A stretch of 9,078 nt of DNA from contig CAZUET010000079.1 in the NCBI GenBank assembly GCA_964619685.1, positions 1-9,078 of the forward strand, read 5' to 3'. Both the position numbers and the translations under genes were made by a program. Positions 1 to 5,275 of this stretch are shown here, piece by piece; positions within the stretch are counted from its first letter, which is position 1; every line of letters starts with the position of its first letter. The notes beneath the pieces are model-generated. The model was given only the letters and a program-made list of their open reading frames with translations. It had not been told where the DNA came from and did not search any database. The stretch comes from RUG14300 sp964619685 (GTDB taxonomy: Bacteria > Bacillota > Clostridia > Christensenellales > CAG-1252).

Positions 1-34
1 AAACCCAACCAAACCTTTATCGGTTCAGTTGGGT
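1..34 (-). terminator. Intrinsic terminator downstream of tRNA-Ser
   Basis: Read on the minus strand, positions 34-22 pair with positions 15-3 to give a 13-bp stem (including two G-U pairs) around a 6-base loop (21-16). The stem is followed by a run of U that leaves the window after three bases. It starts six bases past the encoded CCA of the tRNA, where a terminator for a single-tRNA transcript is expected. The full length of the U tract cannot be seen. Confidence 0.75.
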
Positions 35-39
35 CTCTC

Positions 40-128
40 TGGCGGAGGCTGAGGGATTCGAACCCCCGTGGGCTTGCACCCAAACGGTTTTCAAGACCGC
101 CTCGTTATGACCACTTCGATAAGCCTCC
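40..128 (-). tRNA. tRNA-Ser, anticodon UGA
   Basis: This is a class II tRNA gene with a long variable arm, read on the minus strand. The acceptor stem pairs GGAGGCT (128-122) with AGCCTCC (50-44), followed by discriminator G (43) and an encoded CCA (42-40). The T arm contains GGTTCGAATCC. The anticodon loop is TTGAAAA within a CGGTC/ACCG context, and anticodon TGA lies at 93-91, reading UCA (and other UCN) serine codons. The extra arm after the anticodon stem (around TTTGGGTGCAAGCCCA) fits serine tRNA. The gene is alone, with its own promoter and terminator, and runs away from the protein genes of the window. Confidence 0.97.
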
Positions 129-153
129 ATATATATTCATGTTATCGTATACA

Positions 154-182
154 AGTATAATAAACATTTCCATAATTGTCAA
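154..182 (-). promoter_or_regulatory. Promoter of tRNA-Ser
   Basis: On the minus strand there is a perfect -35 box TTGACA (182-177), a 17-bp spacer, and a -10 box TATACT (159-154). Transcription would start near 147, leaving a leader of about 19 bases before the tRNA 5' end for RNase P removal. Near-consensus boxes and short leaders are usual for stable RNA genes. Confidence 0.8.
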
Positions 183-464
183 CACATTTTATGTTTTTTT
201 TGCTTGATAAAAATGAATTTAACTTTCTTCGCTTATGGTACTGTTCTATCTAATTTGAATACGACTGGTTGCTTTTAGTTAAAACGCACCTTTTTTGTGA
301 ATATATAAAAAGTTATATTTTTTATCTATTCTGCGATTTTTTTATATTTACTTTTGGTTGCTTTTCGCTTATAATAGAATCAATGTTAAGCGATTGCAAA
401 TTTGTTTTTTTTATCATTGCAATAATAGACAGCTTATGATATTTAAATATAGAAGGAGAATGCT
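183..464. other. AT-rich intergenic region upstream of the reductase
   Basis: Between the tRNA promoter and the reductase start there is very AT-rich DNA with no believable gene. A reading frame starting at 358 and running into the reductase is a shadow of that gene. The stretch GGTTGCTTTT occurs twice (267-276 and 356-365), and the second copy lies between the -35 and -10 boxes of the reductase promoter. In the predicted leader RNA, the self-complementary hexamer TTGCAA occurs at 394-399 and 417-422, giving either a direct repeat or a 7-bp hairpin (393-399 with 417-423). No riboswitch could be recognised. Confidence 0.5.
347..375 (+). promoter_or_regulatory. Predicted promoter of the reductase/channel pair
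   Basis: A -35 box TTTACT (347-352), a 17-bp spacer and a perfect -10 box TATAAT (370-375) predict a start near 382. That leaves a leader of about 83 bases before the reductase ATG at 465. One of two copies of GGTTGCTTTT sits in the spacer, so repressor control at this site is possible but unproven. Confidence 0.65.
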
Positions 465-1460
465 ATGGATTATAAACCATCACCGGATAGGTACGAACAA
501 ATGCCATATCGTCGTTGCGGTAGGAGTGGTTTACTGCTCCCTACAGTATCACTTGGACTTTGGCATAATTTTGGAAATATTACACCATTTGATACCCAAC
601 AAAAAATGCTCCGCAAAGCATTCGATCTTGGTGTTACACATTTTGATCTTGCAAACAATTATGGACCTCCTTATGGCGAGGCTGAAAGAAACTTTGGTGT
701 TCACATGGATAGAGATTGGCATACACACCGTGACGAGCTTATCATTTCGACAAAAGCCGGCTTTGATATGTGGGAGGGACCTTACGGCAATCACGGAAGT
801 CGTAAATACTTAATTGCAAGTCTCGATCAATCCTTAAAGCGTATGCATCTTGATTATGTTGATATTTTCTATCACCACTGCCCCGACCCCGACACGCCAA
901 TCGAGGAAACAATGGGTGCACTCGATCAGATTGTGCGTAGCGGAAAGGCACTATATGTCGGTATTTCCAACTACAACGCCGAGCAAGCAAGCATTGCGAT
1001 CAAAACGCTTAAAGAAATGGGAACACCTATGCTGATCCATCAGCCTAACTATTCAATGTTTAATCGCACGATAGAACACGGACTTACAAGTGTTTTAGAG
1101 AAAGAAGGCGTAGGCTGTATTGCTTTTGCACCTCTATGTAACGGTATCCTTACGAATAGATATTTAAATGGCATTCCTTCCGATTCTCGTGCGGCACACG
1201 ACCCAAGATATTTAAAGCCTACCGATATTACCGAAGAAAAAATTGCAAAGGTTCGCAAGCTTGCCGTTATTGCTGAAAGAAGAGGTCAATCTGTGGCACA
1301 ACTAACAATACAATGGACATTGCGAAACGATGTGGTTACAAGTGCTTTGATTGGTGCAAGCAGACCTGAGCAAGTAGAAGAGAATGTAAAAGCGGTCACA
1401 TATCCACCACTTACAAAAGAAGAAATTGCCGAAATCGAAGAAATACTCCAAGCGGAATAA
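465..1460 (+). CDS. gpr: Aldo/keto reductase, L-glyceraldehyde 3-phosphate reductase type (YghZ/Gpr)
   Basis: Predicted cytoplasmic NADPH-dependent aldo/keto reductase of 331 residues, the usual length for the AKR14/YghZ group, whose E. coli member reduces L-glyceraldehyde 3-phosphate and methylglyoxal. Hallmarks of this group are seen along the protein: RYEQMPYRRCGRSGL near the N-terminus, SLGLWHNFG (29-37), FDLANNYGPP (60-69), and SRKYLIASLDQSLKRM (112-127). The catalytic tetrad can be placed at D61, Y66, K97 and H138. LIGASRPEQVEENV near the C-terminus is the NADP phosphate-binding region of the fold. The start is fixed by AAGGAG (453-458) six bases upstream of ATG. The gene shares a transcript with a formate/nitrite-type channel seven bases downstream. 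The family is firm. The substrate is taken from relatives; detoxification of reactive aldehydes is the likely role. Confidence 0.93.
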   Translation: MDYKPSPDRYEQMPYRRCGRSGLLLPTVSLGLWHNFGNITPFDTQQKMLRKAFDLGVTHFDLANNYGPPYGEAERNFGVHMDRDWHTHRDELIISTKAGFDMWEGPYGNHGSRKYLIASLDQSLKRMHLDYVDIFYHHCPDPDTPIEETMGALDQIVRSGKALYVGISNYNAEQASIAIKTLKEMGTPMLIHQPNYSMFNRTIEHGLTSVLEKEGVGCIAFAPLCNGILTNRYLNGIPSDSRAAHDPRYLKPTDITEEKIAKVRKLAVIAERRGQSVAQLTIQWTLRNDVVTSALIGASRPEQVEENVKAVTYPPLTKEEIAEIEEILQAE

Positions 1461-1467
1461 CACAAAA

Positions 1468-2184
1468 ATGGAAAACAGTAAGAATACGAAAATCCAAGAA
1501 ATATGCGTATTTTTTCTAATGGCAGTGCTTGCAGGAATAATGATCGGGATAGGTGGCTGTGCGTCATTGCTTGCAAATAACCTATTAGGTACCTTTGGAC
1601 GAGCAATTGGAGCAGTCCTCTTCTCGCTTGGAATTTATACTGTCGTAGCTTATGAAATGCGTTTATTTACAGGTATGGTAGCATACATTCCTACCATGGG
1701 CGTAAAAAATCTTTGGCGATTAGTACTATGCTTTCTTGGTAATGCTTTAGGAGTTTACATTATTGCCATATTGGCAAAAAATACTTCAATAGGTCAGTCA
1801 ATATATGAACAAGCAAATACATTAATAGAAAATAAATTATTGCAAGATAATTGGGCAATTAAAGCCTTATGCTCATCTATTCTTTGTGGAATGCTTATAA
1901 CGGTTTCTGTGCGCTCTGTACGTCACGCACCAAAGAAAACGCTTAGCACTACAGTCGGTGTTATGCTTCCAATTATTGTGTTTGTTTACTGTGGATTTGA
2001 CCATTCAGTGGCAAATATGCTGTATTTCTATTATTATGGTAAATTTACGCTACAAATCGTTGGTTACATACTACTTACAATTGTAGGAAACATTATTGGC
2101 GGTGTTATTTTGCCTTTTATTTCGTTGTTAAAGGAAAAAACAGAAGCAAAAGAAGATAATGACGAAATATGTAACAATAAATAA
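1468..2184 (+). CDS. Formate/nitrite transporter (FNT) family channel
   Basis: Predicted inner-membrane channel of 238 residues with six hydrophobic helices (about 11-30, 41-63, 84-103, 132-150, 163-183 and 195-220), as in FocA, NirC and hydrosulfide channels. Family motifs are clear: the omega-loop sequence LFTGM (67-71), GNALG (91-95), the signature CGFDHSVANM (175-184) containing the central pore histidine H179, and GNIIGG (207-212). Known members pass formate, nitrite, hydrosulfide or short-chain carboxylates such as lactate; the substrate here cannot be told. The protein is somewhat short because the N-terminal tail is brief. ATG at 1468 lies seven bases after the reductase stop with only a weak site (AGCGGA, 1451-1456), suggesting translational coupling. 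An in-frame TTG at 1426, preceded by AGAAGAAA, would add 14 lysine-rich residues and overlap the reductase by 35 bases; this is the less likely start. Confidence 0.9.
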   Translation: MENSKNTKIQEICVFFLMAVLAGIMIGIGGCASLLANNLLGTFGRAIGAVLFSLGIYTVVAYEMRLFTGMVAYIPTMGVKNLWRLVLCFLGNALGVYIIAILAKNTSIGQSIYEQANTLIENKLLQDNWAIKALCSSILCGMLITVSVRSVRHAPKKTLSTTVGVMLPIIVFVYCGFDHSVANMLYFYYYGKFTLQIVGYILLTIVGNIIGGVILPFISLLKEKTEAKEDNDEICNNK

Positions 2185-2193
2185 AAAACATTC

Positions 2194-2224
2194 AAGAACG
2201 GCATTTTGCCGTTCTTTTTTATTT
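2194..2224 (+). terminator. Intrinsic terminator after the channel gene
   Basis: A perfect 10-bp stem AAGAACGGCA (2194-2203) with TGCCGTTCTT (2207-2216), a 3-base loop, and a T-rich tail to 2224. It starts ten bases after the channel stop codon and ends the reductase/channel transcript. Confidence 0.93.
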
Positions 2225-2383
2225 ACAGTTCACGATTTGCTATTATAAATGTGCATCGTTATGGATTTTTCAATACCAAAACATAGTTTTATAATGAAAA
2301 ATTACCACCTCTGCTGTCATAGTGAGCGTACAAAACTCGAACCCATAAGGGCACTGCGTTAGCAACGAAATCTTATTCCTTGT
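2225..2383. other. Unexplained intergenic stretch between converging transcripts
   Basis: Apart from its terminators, this gap between two converging genes holds no recognisable gene. On the minus strand a frame without an upstream start is open down to a TGA at 2272-2270 and reads CPYGFEFCTLTMTAEVVIF in its middle; its only ATG (2320) would give 16 residues. A second frame in the same place reads NAVPLWVRVLYAHYDSRGG before a stop. The part around 2310-2370 is richer in G+C than its surroundings. It could be the remnant of a mobile element or an old gene, a conserved noncoding repeat, or chance. Confidence 0.3.
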
Positions 2384-2413
2384 TAAAAAAAGAAGGACGC
2401 AAAATGAGCGTCC
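2384..2413 (-). terminator. Intrinsic terminator after the PHP gene
   Basis: On the minus strand, GGACGC (2413-2408) pairs with GCGTCC (2400-2395) around a 7-base loop, followed by TTCTTTTTTT. It lies about 80 bases past the PHP stop codon and is the nearest terminator for that minus-strand transcript. Confidence 0.8.
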
Positions 2414-2490
2414 AACTACAAAAATTTAGTTAAATAGCAATTATTATGCGCTTATTCTTCTTTTTTACCGCATTACACGGGATGCGTTAA

Positions 2491-3198
2491 TTACTTGTCG
2501 ATTTTAACAATCAAAGGATATGGCTCACTGTCCCCGACCTCATGAACCCGTAAACTAAATTCTGATGTGTTTTTGATATATAGTGCCAATTCTTGATCGG
2601 TTTCTATATTATCGGGTAATATCATACCACCCCTTGGACGATATGAGGTATCTCCGTGGTAATCATTTCCACATGTTACCGATAGTTTATTCTCCTTGGC
2701 AATTCTCACGATATCCGATGTATGTCCCTCATGCCCCGGATGGCAGTTGATCTCTATTCCGTCAAGCAGAGACGGTTCTTGAACGGTGCGACCGTAACGG
2801 AAAGGGTGCGCTTGAATAAGAGTAATACCATTGCTACGGCAATAATTAGACAATTCTTCCAATGATTTTTCAAATAAATTCTTGTCACGCCTAAGCAACT
2901 CGGGTGTAATTCCATAAAGAAGCATGTGTATACCTAAATCATAATCTACAGTTACCTCGACACCCAAAAACACCTTCATTCCAACAGTTTTTCCGTATTG
3001 ATGGGCTAAGCTGTATTCATTAATATAATCTTCTATCCAATCTTCATATGATATTGCTTTCAAATAGTCTCTACAATAGTGATTGGTTAATACCATTGCA
3101 TCAAATCCTGCCGCCTTGGTTATGTCGACAAGCTCGTTATAGGGTATGTGGCTACAATAACTAATACCCGATGAATGACAGTGCATTTCGCAAAGCAT
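2491..3198 (-). CDS. PHP-domain metal-dependent phosphoesterase
   Basis: Predicted cytoplasmic hydrolase of 235 residues made of a single PHP (polymerase and histidinol phosphatase) domain. Metal-binding motifs appear in order: HCH (H6, H8), TNH (H40), GVE (E81), AHPF (H131) and GNDYHG (D179, H181). Enzymes of this family bind two or three metal ions and cleave phosphoesters; characterised members include histidinol phosphatase and nucleotide or oligonucleotide phosphoesterases. The substrate here is unknown. The start is ATG at 3198 because GGAGG (3210-3206) lies seven bases upstream and the metal motif then begins at residue 6, as is usual; a longer frame from 3243 lacks such a site. The gene is divergent from a GDPD/esterase pair and its promoter shares an operator-like sequence with theirs, so a linked role in phosphoester or lipid breakdown is possible. 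This link is inference. Confidence 0.9.
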   Translation of the reverse strand: MLCEMHCHSSGISYCSHIPYNELVDITKAAGFDAMVLTNHYCRDYLKAISYEDWIEDYINEYSLAHQYGKTVGMKVFLGVEVTVDYDLGIHMLLYGITPELLRRDKNLFEKSLEELSNYCRSNGITLIQAHPFRYGRTVQEPSLLDGIEINCHPGHEGHTSDIVRIAKENKLSVTCGNDYHGDTSYRPRGGMILPDNIETDQELALYIKNTSEFSLRVHEVGDSEPYPLIVKIDK

Positions 3199-3205
3199 AG
3201 TTATA

Positions 3206-3210
3206 CCTCC
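3206..3210 (-). promoter_or_regulatory. Ribosome binding site fixing the PHP start
   Basis: GGAGG on the minus strand, seven bases before ATG 3198. It decides between this start and the upstream in-frame ATGs at 3243 and 3231, which would add 15 or 11 residues unlike anything in the domain. Confidence 0.85.
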
Positions 3211-3289
3211 TGTTGTATTCGGCAAATTCATTACCTCAACCAAAATTGCCTTGATCCGTATTATTGATAGACAGTTTTGCTATCGGTAT

Positions 3290-3304
3290 TATTGTAATAC
3301 AATA
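3290..3304. repeat. Operator-like palindrome at the PHP promoter
   Basis: TATTGTAATACAATA is a perfect inverted repeat of two 7-base arms around a central A. It covers the -10 box of the predicted PHP promoter (3296-3291), where a bound repressor would block RNA polymerase. A copy with 12 of 15 identical bases lies at 3367-3381 on the opposing promoter. The regulator that would bind it is not encoded in the window. Confidence 0.55.
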
Positions 3305-3319
3305 TCCAATCAAAGTCAA
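3291..3319 (-). promoter_or_regulatory. Predicted promoter of the PHP gene
   Basis: On the minus strand: -35 box TTGACT (3319-3314), 17-bp spacer, -10 box TACAAT (3296-3291). The start would be near 3284, with a leader of about 86 bases before ATG 3198. The first bases of that leader could form a small 5-bp hairpin (GATAG at 3284-3280 with CTATC at 3270-3266). The -10 box lies inside the 15-bp palindrome. Confidence 0.65.
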
Positions 3320-3351
3320 TAGTTTGTTAAATTCTTATTATAAAAGTGGTA

Positions 3352-3380
3352 TTGACAACATAACTGTATCGTAATATAAT
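3352..3380 (+). promoter_or_regulatory. Promoter of the GDPD/esterase pair
   Basis: Perfect consensus boxes: TTGACA (3352-3357), 17-bp spacer, TATAAT (3375-3380). The start would be near 3387, only about 16 bases before the ATG, so the leader holds little more than the ribosome binding site AGGAGG (3391-3396). A promoter this close to consensus would be strong unless repressed, which fits the operator-like copy over its -10 box. Confidence 0.85.
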
Positions 3381-3381
3381 T
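3367..3381. repeat. Second operator-like copy, at the GDPD promoter
   Basis: TATCGTAATATAATT matches the palindrome at 3290-3304 at 12 of 15 positions and lies over the -10 box (3375-3380). The inverted-repeat symmetry is weaker here. Part of the match is to be expected from both sites containing a -10-like sequence, so its standing is modest. Confidence 0.4.
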
Positions 3382-3402
3382 AGTCATATAAGGAGGCACG
3401 CC

Positions 3403-4122
3403 ATGAAGGATACCATTAAAATTGCACACGGCTCGTGTCAAATGATCGCTCATAGAGGACTGAGCGGTTTAGAAAGAGAAAACACATTGGCGGCATTCAT
3501 CGCAGCCGGTAATCGTTCATATTTTGGAATGGAAACCGATATACGCCCTACCACCGATGGTAAAATAGTCATAATGCATGATGATCACACCGGAAACGTG
3601 TCAAATAGTTCGATATATGTGGAAAAATGCAACTATGAAGACCTTAAATCTCTACGACTAAATGCTCTTGACGGTGCTCCTCGTGAAGATCTATGCATTC
3701 CCCTATTTGAAGATTATCTAAGAATCGCTAGATCATATGATAAAAAATGCATCGTTGAATTGAAGGGCGTGTTTAGTGATGAAAACATTCAAAAGGTACT
3801 TGATATAGTTAAATCGACTTATTCGCTCGAAAAAGTCATTTTTATAGCTTTTGACCTTTGTAATTTAGTAAAGATTCGCCAAATTCTACCCAATCAGTCT
3901 GCACAGTACTTAGTTTGCGAAATGTCAGATGATGTCTTCCATGAATTAGTTAGGCATAACCTTGGACTCGATATTCATTTTAGTGCAATAACAAAAGACT
4001 GGATTGATAAGATACATGCACATGAGCTTAAAGTTAATTGTTGGACAGTCAACGAAAAGGCGGATGCTGAAAAACTGATTAAACTGGGCGTTGACTACAT
4101 TACATCAAATATTTTAGAATAG
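3403..4122 (+). CDS. Glycerophosphodiester phosphodiesterase (GDPD family, cytoplasmic)
   Basis: Predicted enzyme of 239 residues that hydrolyses glycerophosphodiesters (deacylated phospholipids) to glycerol 3-phosphate and an alcohol, similar in size to E. coli UgpQ. The TIM-barrel family motifs are all visible: AHRG (H17, R18), ENTLAAF (E26-F32), ETDIRPT (metal ligands E44 and D46), MHDD (catalytic H59), VELKG (E119, K121) and NCWTVN (W214) near the C-terminus. There is no signal peptide or membrane helix, so it should act in the cytoplasm on imported or internally made substrates. The ATG is six bases after AGGAGG and close to the promoter. It is the first gene of a two-gene unit; the esterase gene follows after 16 bases. 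The GDPD family is broad and some members act on other phosphodiesters or as lysophospholipase D, so the exact substrate is open. Confidence 0.94.
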   Translation: MKDTIKIAHGSCQMIAHRGLSGLERENTLAAFIAAGNRSYFGMETDIRPTTDGKIVIMHDDHTGNVSNSSIYVEKCNYEDLKSLRLNALDGAPREDLCIPLFEDYLRIARSYDKKCIVELKGVFSDENIQKVLDIVKSTYSLEKVIFIAFDLCNLVKIRQILPNQSAQYLVCEMSDDVFHELVRHNLGLDIHFSAITKDWIDKIHAHELKVNCWTVNEKADAEKLIKLGVDYITSNILE

Positions 4123-4138
4123 TTCTAAGAGGTATAAT

Positions 4139-5188
4139 ATGAGAAAAAAACATTGTCAAGTATTTGACGAATATAAAACAAATAGCGTTGGAATTTGGTA
4201 TTTTGCTTCAGAAGACGAATGGCACAAGGGAAAGCCCTGCAATGGATTCGGCGCCATTAAATACTCGGAAGGCTCAATTTATACGGGAGATATATATTAT
4301 ACCGGTAAGAGTTTTGAAAAGATTGGTATGGGACAACAAGATTTTCGTCTGTCAAGCATGGGCGAGCCTGTGGTGGGCTTAAACGAAAGGAGATACAAAT
4401 ATATTGGAAAATACGATTATCGTAAAACCGATTGGATATACGGCAATGGTATCATGTATTATACCGATCTCGACGGCAATCCATCTCACTTTTCCAAAGG
4501 TTTTTTTGCAGGCATTAACAAAATCGGAGATTGGAAAGGCAAATTTGATCCATCAGTATTAATTGACGGATATTCGGTAGATATGGAAATCGATTTTGAT
4601 GAAAATGAAATCAAGCTAAAGCATAAGGTAAAGGAAATTCTCGATTCAGGTATAGAAAACATATCCACCCTTTTTATCGGTGACTCATACTTTGAATTTT
4701 ACAAAAAGAACAACTTTGCCGGTAAGTACATTTTCGACAATGTATTTCCCGAAAGCTTTGTCAATATCGGTATTGGTGGTTCAACTTTTGCAGATTGGTT
4801 GAAATATTTCCCATCCATAGTAAACATTCCTACTCCCAATACGATCGTGTTAAACCTTGGATTCAATGATGTTCACAATGAAAGCGTTTCAGTACGCAAG
4901 GTGTACCTTAACTATCTACATTTATTGCGTAATTTACGTTCAATTTACCCGAATAGCAAAATATACCTAATAGAAGCAGTCCAGGCACCTGCATTCCCCA
5001 ACTACTACGACAAGGAACAGCGTTGGAATGCACTCATACGTTCGACTGCATCAAAATACAATATAAGCGTTATCTCATATATCAATAAACTTAACGAATC
5101 AAATAAAAACTGTTTTCATCCCGATGCAGTCCACCTAAACGAGAACGGCTACGAATATCTTACCGCCCTTTTACAACAAACCTTGTAG
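4139..5188 (+). CDS. MORN-like repeat protein with C-terminal SGNH/GDSL hydrolase domain
   Basis: A 349-residue protein of two parts, without signal peptide or membrane helix. The N-terminal part (about 19-125) is rich in Gly, Tyr and Asp and holds about three degenerate MORN-type repeats, for example NGFGAIKYSEGSIYTGD (35-51), IGKYDYRKTDWIYGNGIMYY (89-108) and GFFAGINKIGDWKGKF (121-136). The C-terminal part (about 175-349) is an SGNH hydrolase: IGDS with nucleophile S183, GIGGST (211-216) for the oxyanion glycine, GFND with N243, and HPDAVHLN with D329 and H332 completing the triad. Such enzymes are esterases, acetylesterases or lysophospholipases; MORN repeats in other proteins contact lipids or partner proteins. 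The ATG follows AAGAGG (4127-4132) by six bases. Its operon with a GDPD suggests successive breakdown of phospholipid-like molecules, but an acetylesterase acting on a glycan is equally compatible with the domain. Confidence 0.87.
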   Translation: MRKKHCQVFDEYKTNSVGIWYFASEDEWHKGKPCNGFGAIKYSEGSIYTGDIYYTGKSFEKIGMGQQDFRLSSMGEPVVGLNERRYKYIGKYDYRKTDWIYGNGIMYYTDLDGNPSHFSKGFFAGINKIGDWKGKFDPSVLIDGYSVDMEIDFDENEIKLKHKVKEILDSGIENISTLFIGDSYFEFYKKNNFAGKYIFDNVFPESFVNIGIGGSTFADWLKYFPSIVNIPTPNTIVLNLGFNDVHNESVSVRKVYLNYLHLLRNLRSIYPNSKIYLIEAVQAPAFPNYYDKEQRWNALIRSTASKYNISVISYINKLNESNKNCFHPDAVHLNENGYEYLTALLQQTL

Positions 5189-5234
5189 TTATTATCCATC
5201 GGCTTTGTGTTAATGCAGACTGTTTTGTGATCAT

Positions 5235-5268
5235 AAAAAAAGTATGAGCGTATGCGCCATACTTTTTT
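5235..5268. terminator. Bidirectional terminator between the esterase and ABC operons
   Basis: Seven A (5235-5241), then GTATG, a bulged A, GCG, a 4-base loop, CGC, CATAC and six T (5263-5268). The hairpin is followed by a U run in either direction, so it can end the plus-strand esterase transcript (46 bases after its stop) and the minus-strand ABC operon (7 bases after its stop). Confidence 0.93.
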
Positions 5269-5275
5269 ATTAGAT

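Noticed and set aside
358..813. Plus-strand frame of 151 codons overlapping the reductase start
   Set aside because: It begins inside the promoter, has no ribosome site, and overlaps in another frame a reductase with full family motifs.
2325..2375. Possible tRNA remnant: GGGTTCGAG on the minus strand resembles a T arm
   Set aside because: No acceptor stem, anticodon arm or D arm can be folded around it, so the resemblance is limited to a few bases.
2470..2487. Small inverted repeat CGCAT/ATGCG before the PHP stop region
   Set aside because: Only five base pairs with an 8-base loop and no U tract on the proper side; the terminator at 2384-2413 is much better.
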